Below are positions 1-7,548 of a DNA stretch of 15,510 bases, piece after piece; positions within the stretch are counted from its first letter, which is position 1, and each line of letters begins with the position of its first letter. The position numbers and the translations under genes are program-made. Location of the stretch: NCBI GenBank assembly GCA_964521105.1, contig CAZFPO010000066.1, forward strand, positions 1 through 15,510, read 5' to 3'. The DNA is from JAQUGA01 sp964521105 (GTDB taxonomy: Bacteria; Bacteroidota; Bacteroidia; Bacteroidales; WCHB1-69). Under the pieces are notes generated by a model. It was not told where the DNA came from and did no database searches. It was given only the letters and a program-made list of their open reading frames with translations.

Positions 1-73
1 ACCAATGTGGGACAATGAAAATATGAAAAATGTAGAAAAACATGGTGGTTCTTTTTGGCTGAAAATAAATTAA
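1..73 (+). CDS. 3' end of an unidentified upstream gene (partial)
   Basis: An open frame enters from the left edge and stops at the TAA at 71-73. The 23 visible residues read PMWDNENMKNVEK followed by HGGSFWLKIN. They are polar with an aromatic-rich tail and look like an ordinary C-terminus. The fragment is too short to assign to a family. It lies on the same strand as the GH16 gene, 81 bp upstream of it, so the two could share a transcript. That the frame is coding is inferred only from its composition and clean ending. Confidence 0.5.
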   Translation, partial: PMWDNENMKNVEKHGGSFWLKIN

Positions 74-154
74 TGAAATACAAAATTTTATTATTTAGAT
101 TATAAAAACTATTAATCTCAACTGTGAGTATTCTTAAATTTAAAAGAAAAGTTT

Positions 155-1708
155 ATGAAAAAATTTATTTTTAACATTATCTTTATTTTTAGTATTTCAA
201 TTCACGTTAACGCTCAAGATAGGTTTGACCAGTACATAAATTGGCTTACTTCTAACCACAAATATGATTCCATTAGTACACAACAAAAGGGAACTTATAC
301 TTTTTCAGAAGAACCCGATTGTCCAGACTATTATAATTGGGCTTTAGTTTGGGAAGATAATTTTAATGGCACATCTCTAAATGAATTTTATTGGGAAAAA
401 GCAGATGGAGCTCCATGTAATATTACAGATATTTATTATTCACCGAATAATGTTGTTGTTGAAAATGGCTATTTAAAGCTTTATGAGAATAATAATTTCA
501 TAGTGTCAGCTCCTGTAACTTCATGTAACCCACCATGGACTTCAACGTCTCATCCTTTTTATAATACTTCAGCACTAATCAAAACAAAACAGAAATTTTT
601 GTATGGTAAATTTGAGATTAAGTGTAAAATGCCATCTGGAAGAGGTCATAGACCAGCATTTTGGCTTCACGATGGCAATTCAGAAGGACCTGATTACAGA
701 GAAATAGATGTGTTTGAATTTTGGAATCAGTTTTCAAATGGGGGCGATTTTATTCCTTCTTTAACTAACAAAGTGCATCATATGGCAGTTTATAATACAA
801 TTTTTAGCAATAAAAAAGAGTATGAAGATAATAATAACACAATTGATTATTCAATTATTGATCATGTTTTTTCCCTTGAATGGGATCCTTTTACAATTAA
901 GTGGTATGTTGATGGCAATTTAAAAGAGACCCATTATCGATATAAATTGGGGGTTTTTAATATTGGGTTTATTAATACTTCTTGTAACAACATTATTACA
1001 GGAATACCTTATATTGTGAACTCAATTTATCCAACACAACCAATGAAAGTTATTATTAATACAAGGGTTGACAATGGAGACCCTAATTATTTACCAACTA
1101 CTTTTCCAGCTGTAATGGAAGTAGATTGGATTAAAATTTACGAAAGAATTAACCCTGAAGAAGTTGTTAATGTTTGTTTTTTAAACTTAAATAATAACAC
1201 CTACGAATATTCAGTAATAACAGGAAATCAAATTACAATAGGGGGTAGTAGTTGCAATGCTACTATTCATGGATGGGCAGATGGTGAAAGCTTATCATTA
1301 GTCGCTTGCAACAGAATTGATCTTAACCCAGGATTTAAAGTTGAATCTGGTGGCAGGTTTTCAGCTAGTATTGTTCCGTGTGATGGCAGTGGTATGAAAA
1401 ATTCGGATTTTCCTCTTAGTTCAGATATCAAGATTTCGAATATATCAAACAAATCATCAGATTCAACAATTTTGTTTAATGTTTATCCTAATCCAAGCAA
1501 TGGTACATTTAAGATTAGTTTCCTAGAAACCTTTACAGAATTTAATGGTTTGGCTATCCTTAATTCAATGGGCAGTATTGTTTTTAAGACGAATGAGATT
1601 CAAAACAATGACATTATTGTTGATATTTCTAATTATCCTAATGGAATATATTATCTCACATTTATGATAAACAATCAAGCATTTGCCCATAAATTGATTA
1701 AACAATAG
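155..1708 (+). CDS. Secreted GH16 family beta-glucanase (laminarinase-like) with T9SS type A sorting domain
   Basis: The 517-aa protein begins with a signal peptide of about 20 residues (MKKFIFNIIFIF...VNAQ). A GH16 jelly-roll domain spans roughly residues 60-335. Its active-site motif EIDVFE is at 183-188, giving E183 as nucleophile, D185 as assisting residue and E188 as acid/base. The ExDxxE spacing is the form seen in laminarinases and related beta-1,3-glucanases rather than lichenases, so a beta-1,3-glucan substrate is likely but not proven (agarases and carrageenases share it). Residues about 385-410 contain the 'LNPGFKVESGGRFSASI' segment, a linker common in Bacteroidota secreted proteins. 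A type A T9SS sorting domain starts at the NVYPNP motif (442-447) and runs to the end with the usual NGIYYL signature. The enzyme should be exported, moved across the outer membrane and attached to or released from the surface. An A-rich AAAAGAAAAG stretch precedes the ATG. The outer-membrane protein gene follows after 5 bp. Confidence 0.93.
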   Translation: MKKFIFNIIFIFSISIHVNAQDRFDQYINWLTSNHKYDSISTQQKGTYTFSEEPDCPDYYNWALVWEDNFNGTSLNEFYWEKADGAPCNITDIYYSPNNVVVENGYLKLYENNNFIVSAPVTSCNPPWTSTSHPFYNTSALIKTKQKFLYGKFEIKCKMPSGRGHRPAFWLHDGNSEGPDYREIDVFEFWNQFSNGGDFIPSLTNKVHHMAVYNTIFSNKKEYEDNNNTIDYSIIDHVFSLEWDPFTIKWYVDGNLKETHYRYKLGVFNIGFINTSCNNIITGIPYIVNSIYPTQPMKVIINTRVDNGDPNYLPTTFPAVMEVDWIKIYERINPEEVVNVCFLNLNNNTYEYSVITGNQITIGGSSCNATIHGWADGESLSLVACNRIDLNPGFKVESGGRFSASIVPCDGSGMKNSDFPLSSDIKISNISNKSSDSTILFNVYPNPSNGTFKISFLETFTEFNGLAILNSMGSIVFKTNEIQNNDIIVDISNYPNGIYYLTFMINNQAFAHKLIKQ

Positions 1709-1713
1709 AAGAT

Positions 1714-2364
1714 ATGAAAAAAGCACTATCCAGTATTTTATTTTTGAGTTATGCGTTGCTTTTGTTTAGTCAACCTTCAAAATATTCAATTAGTTTATTT
1801 GGATTAACAGCTCATCATTCTTACAAAAGTCGTTTTATACATCCTCAACTAAGTTATGGCGGTGGTTTTCAAGCAAACTTCTCTTATAAGTGGTTTCAAA
1901 TTTCAACAGGTGCTATTATTCAATCACAAAAACTAAGAGAATTAACAATATTTGACAACAGTATATTTAATAGAGAACGTAGATTTTTCTTTTCTCACCT
2001 ATATATTCCCATAAATGTAAAATTCAAAATTATTGATACAAAAAATGTTCTTTGTTATATTCCTTTTGGCTTTTCTTTTGGGCGAATTTTACAAAAAGAA
2101 TGTACCACTATTTATCAGAATACGCAAACGGAAGGATTTGGACCATTAGGTTATTTTGACAGCCAAATGCCAATTTATACAAATACCGGTATCTCCTCAT
2201 TATTCAAATTATCTAAAAGAATATTCCTTGAAATAGGTTTTGATATTAATTTTAGATTAAGACGCGAATTCAAAGATAATCCTGATCATTTTAGATTAAG
2301 GGAAGATTACATAAATTACGCTTTAAAAACAGGTTTATGTGTTTATTTAGGAGATATCAAATAA
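1714..2364 (+). CDS. Outer-membrane beta-barrel protein (porin-like), unknown function
   Basis: The 216-aa protein has a signal peptide (MKKALSSILFLSYALLLFSQ) followed by alternating aromatic/polar strands such as GGGFQANFSYKWFQISTGAII and YINYALKTGLCVYLGDIK. This pattern and length match the small Bacteroidota outer-membrane beta-barrel families (PF13568-like). It ends in a strand, though without the classical terminal Phe. It starts 5 bp after the GH16 stop codon, so the two are very probably co-transcribed. A link to glucan use is inferred from position only. No SusC/SusD pair is present, so this is not a standard polysaccharide utilisation locus. The hairpin at 2410-2452 lies 45 bp after its stop codon and may end the transcript. 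Confidence 0.75.
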   Translation: MKKALSSILFLSYALLLFSQPSKYSISLFGLTAHHSYKSRFIHPQLSYGGGFQANFSYKWFQISTGAIIQSQKLRELTIFDNSIFNRERRFFFSHLYIPINVKFKIIDTKNVLCYIPFGFSFGRILQKECTTIYQNTQTEGFGPLGYFDSQMPIYTNTGISSLFKLSKRIFLEIGFDINFRLRREFKDNPDHFRLREDYINYALKTGLCVYLGDIK

Positions 2365-2409
2365 TTAGTCCATAGTTGGTTGTGTTTTTATTCCGATTTG
2401 AATAATATA

Positions 2410-2452
2410 ATAGTCCAATTTCTCCGCCTTTTTGGCGGCTAAATTGGACTAT
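2410..2452. terminator. Strong hairpin after the GH16/OMP pair, possible transcription terminator
   Basis: A 12-bp perfect outer stem (ATAGTCCAATTT, 2410-2421, with its complement at 2441-2452) is separated by a 2x2 internal loop (CT/CT) from a 5-bp GC stem (CCGCC 2424-2428, GGCGG 2434-2438). The loop is TTTTT. It sits 45 bp after the outer-membrane protein gene. The T-tract on the plus strand after the stem is weak (TTATTACT), so intrinsic termination is uncertain. The structure is near-symmetrical and could also be an mRNA-stabilising hairpin or a small repeat. Confidence 0.5.
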
Positions 2453-2490
2453 TTATTACTAGCTACAGCATAAAACAAATTTGAATTTGG

Positions 2491-2675
2491 TATTACCTTA
2501 AATCCGCAAGGAAATTCTATTACAAAGCCAAACTGCCATTCATTTCAGGCAATGCTCAAAAAAACCGTTTCACCGTACCAAAGGGTACGCCTGCAATGCT
2601 TTTTTTTGTGCTAAACCTGACCTGAACAGCATTTTGACTCTTCATTACGAATCACCTTGCGGATTTAAGGTATTA
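2491..2675. mobile_element. MITE-like 175-bp palindromic element flanked by TATTA direct repeats
   Basis: The termini are perfect 16-bp inverted repeats: CCTTAAATCCGCAAGG at 2496-2511 and its reverse complement at 2655-2670. Both ends are bordered by TATTA (2491-2495 and 2671-2675), as expected of a 5-bp target-site duplication. The whole interior pairs with itself in order. 2529-2536 pairs with 2629-2636 (7 of 8), 2539-2549 with 2616-2626 (9 of 11), and 2554-2564 with 2601-2611 (10 of 11). The tip is a perfect CGTACC/GGTACG hairpin (2574-2579 and 2584-2589) with loop AAAG. There is no credible gene inside; the longest plus-strand frame seen is about 20 codons. The pattern suits a non-autonomous MITE mobilised in trans. 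A structured RNA or a REP/BIME-type repeat is the alternative. No second copy was seen in this window. Confidence 0.65.
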
Positions 2676-2737
2676 CTTTCTTCTTTTTAAAGAATAGAAT
2701 AAACAATTAATTGTATATTCGTAAAAAATTTTAAAGC

Positions 2738-4615
2738 ATGAAAAAATACATCTTAATATTAGTTGCTTTATTTTTGTTTGTCAATAATTATGGACAAAAT
2801 AAGACAGATAAAGCCTATCCTTTATCAACTAAGTTTAAAATGTCTGATGTTAAATCGGATTGGATTGTAAACATCAAAAATTTAGAAGACATTTATGAAG
2901 GGAACAGTAAATATTCGCGATTATTTAGCGAACCAAAGAAAAATGTCGAGCAAATGTTTCCACGTAAAACCGGAAATAATTTCGATAAAAAAATAAAAAG
3001 TTTAAGTATCGAAGCCGATACTTTTCAAGTATTAAATGGCTTTGTTGGAAATGCTTGGGGTGGAGGAACGCCAAACGATAACACACTGGCAATATCAAAT
3101 GGGAATTACTTAATTTCGTCAATTAACTCAAGTATAAACGTGTATGATTTGAATATTGATTCATTAGTGATGAGTGTTTCCATGAATTCATTTGCCTCGG
3201 CGGTGCAAGGCATTAGCACACATCAATACGACCCAAAGTTGGTTTATGACCCAATTGAAGATAGATTTATTTTGGTTTTTTTAGCAGGAAGTGAAAGTAG
3301 TAATACAGACATTATTATTGGATTTTCGTCCACAAACAACCCACTGGATTCATGGAATTTATACACCTTACCTGGCAATCCATTAAACGATACCAGTTGG
3401 TTCGACTACCCAGCCATAAATTTAACTCAAAATGAACTATTTTTAACGGGAAATTTATTAAGCGACAGTGGTTCGTGGCAAGTTTCGTTTAAACAAAGTA
3501 TTGTTTGGCAAATTGATAAACAAAAAGGATATCATGGGCTACCTTTGCAAACGCGTTTATGGTCGGATATAAATTATCAAGGTAGCAGACTAAGAAATAT
3601 ACACCCAGTTAACGGAGGCGACTTCATACCCGAAAAGGATATTTATTTGCTTAATACTCGAAATTTTGACCCACAAAACGATACTATATTTTTATTGCAT
3701 ATTACGGGAACACAATACGAAGCAGAAACAGAGATGACCATTAAAGCTGTTTTAACTAACAGAGCTTATGGAATGCCTCCTGATGCACGACAAAACGGCA
3801 CTCATAAACTGGCAACCAATGACGCACGTGTGTTGGGAGCTTTTTTACAAAACGACAAAATACAATTTGTATCAAATACTATCGATACAAACTATGGTTC
3901 GGCAGCAGTATATCATGGTTTTATTACTGGATATAACACAAATAACCCTGTATGTAATGGTAACATTATATCCGATTCTATCATCGATTTTGGGTATCCT
4001 AACTTATCCTTCTCAGGGAAAAATCATGATGAAGATCAAGCAATAATAACTTTCGAGTTTTCAGGTAAATCAGATACATTATATCCAGGTTTTTGTGGAA
4101 TATTTTATGAGGGAGAAAATAAATATTCAAACATAACTAAACTTAAAGGAGGTAGTTGTATCATCAATATTATTGCAGGTGTAGACCGCTGGGGAGACTA
4201 TTCAGGTTCACAACGAAAATATAATGAACCGGGTAAAGTTTGGGTTAGTGGAACGTTTTCGGTACAAGAAGGTTTCTATAAAACAAATGCTACTTGGATA
4301 GGTGAACTCTATTCGTCATTTGAGAAAAGCACCCCCACTCCTCCTACTTTTGACAAAAAAATTGTAATATATCCAAATCCAACGTCTGATTTTGTTCATT
4401 TTAATTTTGAGATAAACGAAGCAACAGTAGTTCAATTTATTTTATCTGATGTTTCTGGTAGAATTTCAGATAGTTTTTACACTGCACGCTTGCCTAAAGG
4501 AAGAAATTTAATAACATTCCCCATTGGTCATTTAAGTAAAGGTTACTATGTAATCAAAATGATTAATAAAGAAACACAAAAAGTATTATTCACTGAAAAA
4601 ATAGTAGTTCAATAA
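2738..4615 (+). CDS. Secreted protein of unknown function with T9SS type A sorting domain
   Basis: The 625-aa protein has a signal peptide (MKKYILILVALFLFVNNYGQ) and a C-terminal T9SS type A domain from the VIYPNP motif (543-548) to the end, with the usual KGYYVIKM strand. The central 440 or so residues are beta-rich, with segments such as GGGTPNDNTLAISNGNYLIS and DPKLVYDPIEDRFILVFLAG. These resemble the propeller-like, Asp/Asn-rich blades of other large Bacteroidota secreted proteins, but I cannot name a family or a catalytic residue. The protein should be exported through T9SS and anchored at or released from the cell surface. It begins 63 bp after the MITE-like element. A TATATTCG sequence at 2714-2721 differs by one base from the TAnnTTTG -7 box and may be its promoter. 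It converges on the 767-aa gene, leaving 44 bp between them. Confidence 0.8.
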   Translation: MKKYILILVALFLFVNNYGQNKTDKAYPLSTKFKMSDVKSDWIVNIKNLEDIYEGNSKYSRLFSEPKKNVEQMFPRKTGNNFDKKIKSLSIEADTFQVLNGFVGNAWGGGTPNDNTLAISNGNYLISSINSSINVYDLNIDSLVMSVSMNSFASAVQGISTHQYDPKLVYDPIEDRFILVFLAGSESSNTDIIIGFSSTNNPLDSWNLYTLPGNPLNDTSWFDYPAINLTQNELFLTGNLLSDSGSWQVSFKQSIVWQIDKQKGYHGLPLQTRLWSDINYQGSRLRNIHPVNGGDFIPEKDIYLLNTRNFDPQNDTIFLLHITGTQYEAETEMTIKAVLTNRAYGMPPDARQNGTHKLATNDARVLGAFLQNDKIQFVSNTIDTNYGSAAVYHGFITGYNTNNPVCNGNIISDSIIDFGYPNLSFSGKNHDEDQAIITFEFSGKSDTLYPGFCGIFYEGENKYSNITKLKGGSCIINIIAGVDRWGDYSGSQRKYNEPGKVWVSGTFSVQEGFYKTNATWIGELYSSFEKSTPTPPTFDKKIVIYPNPTSDFVHFNFEINEATVVQFILSDVSGRISDSFYTARLPKGRNLITFPIGHLSKGYYVIKMINKETQKVLFTEKIVVQ

Positions 4616-4617
4616 GC

Positions 4618-4649
4618 CTAAATTTTATTACTTTTTGTTATCAATTTAG
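4618..4649. terminator. Weak possible bidirectional terminator between convergent genes
   Basis: In the 44-bp gap between two convergent genes, CTAAATT (4618-4624) pairs with AATTTAG (4643-4649). The loop region is T-rich in one direction. The 7-bp stem has only one G-C pair and an 18-nt loop, so the case rests mainly on position. Confidence 0.25.
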
Positions 4650-4659
4650 ATTTAATGGT

Positions 4660-6963
4660 TTATTTCATTAAAGTAACGCTTCCCGAATATTCTTTACCGT
4701 CGGAAACTTTTAGGATATAAAAATAAACACCATCAGCCGCTCCATTTCCATTCCAATCATTTTTATAATCGGTTGATGAAAACACCTTTTTGCCCCAGCG
4801 ATTTCTGATTATTAACTGGCTATTTGGATATTGATCTAAAAATTGTATTAAAAAAGTATCGTTATAACCATCGTTGTTGGGAGTTAGAACATTAGGAATT
4901 ACAATAGGTTGCAAAGATGAAGGCACCACTACTGTAAAAACCGAGGTGCAACCACTTGCGATATCAGTAACCGTTACCGAATATGAACCAGCATTAACAT
5001 TTGAAATCAGAGTATCTGTTGATGCTGGTGTATTACTCCATGAATACGAATAATTCCCTGTTGATGTAACGCTAACCCAAGCGGAACCTGTTGGATTATA
5101 AAAATCGCTTTCGGTAGAGCCAGTAACTGCTGTTGGATAACTACCATTATTCGGAATAACAATTATCGTATCCATTGTGCAATCCGTGGAGGGTTGTGTG
5201 ATGGTAACATGATATGATCCGGGTCCAACATTATTCAAATCTTGTGTTGTGACACCATTACTCCAAGCATAAGTATAAGTTCCAGCGGGAGTAACGCTTA
5301 AATCGATAGAACCATTATTCCGACCACAAGTAGTACTTTGAACTACAGCCGAGTATGAAAAATTACAACAATTTGTAACAAGAACATGAACAGAGTCGAA
5401 ATAAGTTGCACAGTTACCCGAATCGCGAACCGATAAAAAATAGCTATAATTACCCACTACAGGAGGACAGACCGTTGGTGAGAGCGTGGTTGAGCCTGTC
5501 ATATTGGTTGTAGGAGTCCATTGAAAAGTTCCCGGGTATGAAATTTCAGGATCGTCGAAAGTGATTTTCCAACCTGAGAAAGTTCCATTACCAAAACCTA
5601 AACTTGAAACCATCTCAATTTTCATTACCCATAAACCATTTGAAACTGCACCGTTAAGATTAGAAAATGGTTGATTTGGAGCAAAATTGCCCGAATAAGG
5701 AGTAGAACCGGTATTGATTGCTGCACCAGCAGGGACAAAACAGGTATTGGTATACCCTGAAGTTGGTGAGCCAGTAGTAACTCCTGCTGGGACAAGAATA
5801 ATTTCCTGTCCACTTGGAGCTTGTAGTGAAACTTTTAAACCATCGATTCCAATTTGGGCAGGCGGGACGAAGCTTTGACCAAAATAGGTTAAATTATTTA
5901 TGCAAACACTCACAATGGAATTTGGTAAAACAGTCTCCATGTTTAAGTTTGTAACATTAATATTGATGGAAGTTACTTGTCCCATTCCTGAGGTAATTAC
6001 CTGAAACTCATTATTAGAATAAGTTGGAACTTTAGCTGGGCTTATAATAACTTTTGCATCACCACTAAGTTGAGCACAATCGTTTTTGCAAATGGTAGTA
6101 TCACTGCTAATATTAGCTATGATAAACGGGTCTCTAACAGTAAAATAAAGAGTGTCATAACAATAATGAGTACCATTAGTCATTTGCAAAACAACTGTGG
6201 TATCGTTACGAGGGCAAAACAAATTAGGATTTACACCACCGGTAGCTCCTTGATTATAACCATCATGAAGCCAAACAATTTGGTAGGTTGGGTCATTAAA
6301 ATAGATTTGAACATTATCGATACCCCAGTGATCATAGTCAGCACCCGAGTCATTATCTTGAAACCAACGAATCATAGTACTTGAAGAAATAGCTGCTGCA
6401 GGAAGCTCAAAACACCACTCTGTCCAATTAATTAAGGTTTCATCGTTTCCGCCATTTGGATCAAAATAATGAATTTCAACCCATGTAGCTCCACCATCAA
6501 TAGAATATTGCAGAGCAACACCTTCGTCAGGTTCATCAGGACCCTCGCAGGGTGCAGCATCGCCTTGAATTGCAAATTTCATATCAAAGCAAATGGTAAC
6601 TCCTGCAGTTGCAGTACTTAAATTGTAACTTTGGGTAGTTAACACACGAGGTACAGGTGATGAATTTCCTAACCAAATGTGCGTTGTACCATCAACACCA
6701 TTGGGACTACAAGGGTTGTTCCACATCGCTTGCTGACTTGATTGCCATCCAGGACCAAAAACTCCACCGTTAAAATTTTCAGAAAAAACGATTAACCCCT
6801 GCCCTCTCCCAAATGCACTTAGTTGAGCACAATAGCCGCAAACTAATGAATCGCGGGTGGTATATGCTTGTACTTCACATTGGGCAATACTTTTTTCGTT
6901 ACTACATAAAAGTAAAAATGTAGCAACAAAAAAAGATAGTAATTTATAACTTAAATTTTTCAT
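4660..6963 (-). CDS. Large modular surface protein: reelin-like and P-domain-like regions, SprB-type repeats, gliding-motility-type CTD
   Basis: The 767-aa protein has a signal peptide (about 28 residues, ending SIAQ). Residues about 55-225 resemble a reelin subrepeat: an ENFNGG start, then 'GVALQYSIDGGATW' and 'IRWFQDNDSGADYDHWGIDN'. Residues about 315-475 resemble a proprotein convertase P-domain, with 'IGIDGLKVSLQAPSGQEIIL' and a late 'GLWVMKIEM...FGNGTFSGWKITF' strand set. Residues about 535-680 hold two SprB-like repeats ('YAWSNGVTTQDLNNVGPGSY', 'YSWSNTPASTDTLISNVNAG'). The last 80 residues (688-767) are the gliding motility-associated C-terminal domain (TIGR04131/CHU_C type), with 'LTPNNDGYNDTF', 'NRWGKKVF' and 'ADGVYFYIL'. 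This CTD class marks T9SS cargo of the type B kind. No protease or glycosidase motif is visible, so an adhesin or surface structural role is inferred. Its ATG overlaps the upstream gene's stop by 4 bp (ATGA), implying translational coupling. Confidence 0.87.
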   Translation of the reverse strand: MKNLSYKLLSFFVATFLLLCSNEKSIAQCEVQAYTTRDSLVCGYCAQLSAFGRGQGLIVFSENFNGGVFGPGWQSSQQAMWNNPCSPNGVDGTTHIWLGNSSPVPRVLTTQSYNLSTATAGVTICFDMKFAIQGDAAPCEGPDEPDEGVALQYSIDGGATWVEIHYFDPNGGNDETLINWTEWCFELPAAAISSSTMIRWFQDNDSGADYDHWGIDNVQIYFNDPTYQIVWLHDGYNQGATGGVNPNLFCPRNDTTVVLQMTNGTHYCYDTLYFTVRDPFIIANISSDTTICKNDCAQLSGDAKVIISPAKVPTYSNNEFQVITSGMGQVTSININVTNLNMETVLPNSIVSVCINNLTYFGQSFVPPAQIGIDGLKVSLQAPSGQEIILVPAGVTTGSPTSGYTNTCFVPAGAAINTGSTPYSGNFAPNQPFSNLNGAVSNGLWVMKIEMVSSLGFGNGTFSGWKITFDDPEISYPGTFQWTPTTNMTGSTTLSPTVCPPVVGNYSYFLSVRDSGNCATYFDSVHVLVTNCCNFSYSAVVQSTTCGRNNGSIDLSVTPAGTYTYAWSNGVTTQDLNNVGPGSYHVTITQPSTDCTMDTIIVIPNNGSYPTAVTGSTESDFYNPTGSAWVSVTSTGNYSYSWSNTPASTDTLISNVNAGSYSVTVTDIASGCTSVFTVVVPSSLQPIVIPNVLTPNNDGYNDTFLIQFLDQYPNSQLIIRNRWGKKVFSSTDYKNDWNGNGAADGVYFYILKVSDGKEYSGSVTLMK

Positions 6964-7379
6964 TTTACTCTTTTTATTTCAATATTCGTAACTTCAAATT
7001 CCTTAAGTGCAGAACCTCCTCTTTTCATCGAACCAGCATAAACTTTCAAGTTCTTCAGCTTTGAATCGCAATTGCCTTCAGCACTTTGACCTTGGGGTAA
7101 TCTTAGGGTGTGTATAATATTTTCTCCTTTAGTACGATACGATTTATTTCCATTTTGATAGTTGCAAAAAATATTATAATACACATCAATTGTTTCCGAT
7201 GTTTTGTTTGTAATTTTCAAAAAAACATAAATATTAGATGTTCCGTTTTTTATGTCGTTACATTCTTGTTTTAAATACTCAATTTTAATACTTTCATTTT
7301 GGAAATATTCTACCCATTGGGCTTTTATAATTGTTGTTGTGAAACACAAAAACAAAACTAAAAAATTTTTTTTTATCAT
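6960..7379 (-). CDS. Small exported protein of unknown function
   Basis: The 139-aa protein has a signal peptide (MIKKNFLVLFLCFTTTIIKAQ) and no sorting domain, so it is probably periplasmic or released. The mature part looks like a single beta-sandwich, with strands such as NIYVFLKITNKTSETIDVYY and LKEFEVTNIEIKRVK. Three cysteines (in QECND, IFCNY and GNCDS) could form one disulfide. It resembles small Ig-like or FxLYD-like domains only in general style, and I do not recognise the family. Its TGA overlaps the start of the 767-aa surface protein by 4 bp, so the two form one translational unit. A helper or partner role for that protein is an inference from the overlap. Confidence 0.7.
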   Translation of the reverse strand: MIKKNFLVLFLCFTTTIIKAQWVEYFQNESIKIEYLKQECNDIKNGTSNIYVFLKITNKTSETIDVYYNIFCNYQNGNKSYRTKGENIIHTLRLPQGQSAEGNCDSKLKNLKVYAGSMKRGGSALKEFEVTNIEIKRVK

Positions 7380-7528
7380 ATTATAAAACGATTAGACTAT
7401 AGCTTATTAGATGAATTTTATTAGAAAATAGTTGCACTAAATTACTCTTAATTTTTAACAATTTTTAATTTTAACACTAAAATTAATAATTATTTTCATT
7501 GTTAATAACTAATTAACTATACATTTTA

Positions 7529-7536
7529 TAGTTTTG
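7529..7536 (+). promoter_or_regulatory. Bacteroidota-type -7 box (TAGTTTTG) upstream of the aminotransferase gene
   Basis: TAGTTTTG matches the TAnnTTTG -7 consensus of Bacteroidota promoters. It ends 12 bp before the ATG at 7549, which would give a leader of only about 5-8 nt. A TTG sits at 7499-7501, but its 27-bp spacing is longer than the usual 19-21, so only the -7 box is well supported. Confidence 0.45.
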
Positions 7537-7548
7537 CAAAAAAAAATT

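Noticed and set aside
2552..2614. Short plus-strand frame of about 20 codons inside the MITE-like element (MLKKTVSPYQRVRL...)
   Set aside because: It lies wholly in the palindrome, where both arms are constrained by pairing, has no visible ribosome-binding site and resembles no protein.
6070..6384. Open 104-codon plus-strand frame opposite the surface mosaic protein
   Set aside because: It overlaps the reelin-like region in antisense and has no family resemblance, start signal or conserved pattern.
7466..7485. TAATTTT/AAAATTA palindrome in the divergent gap before the aminotransferase gene
   Set aside because: It is pure A/T apart from its loop, in a region where such palindromes are expected by chance; no operator role can be supported.
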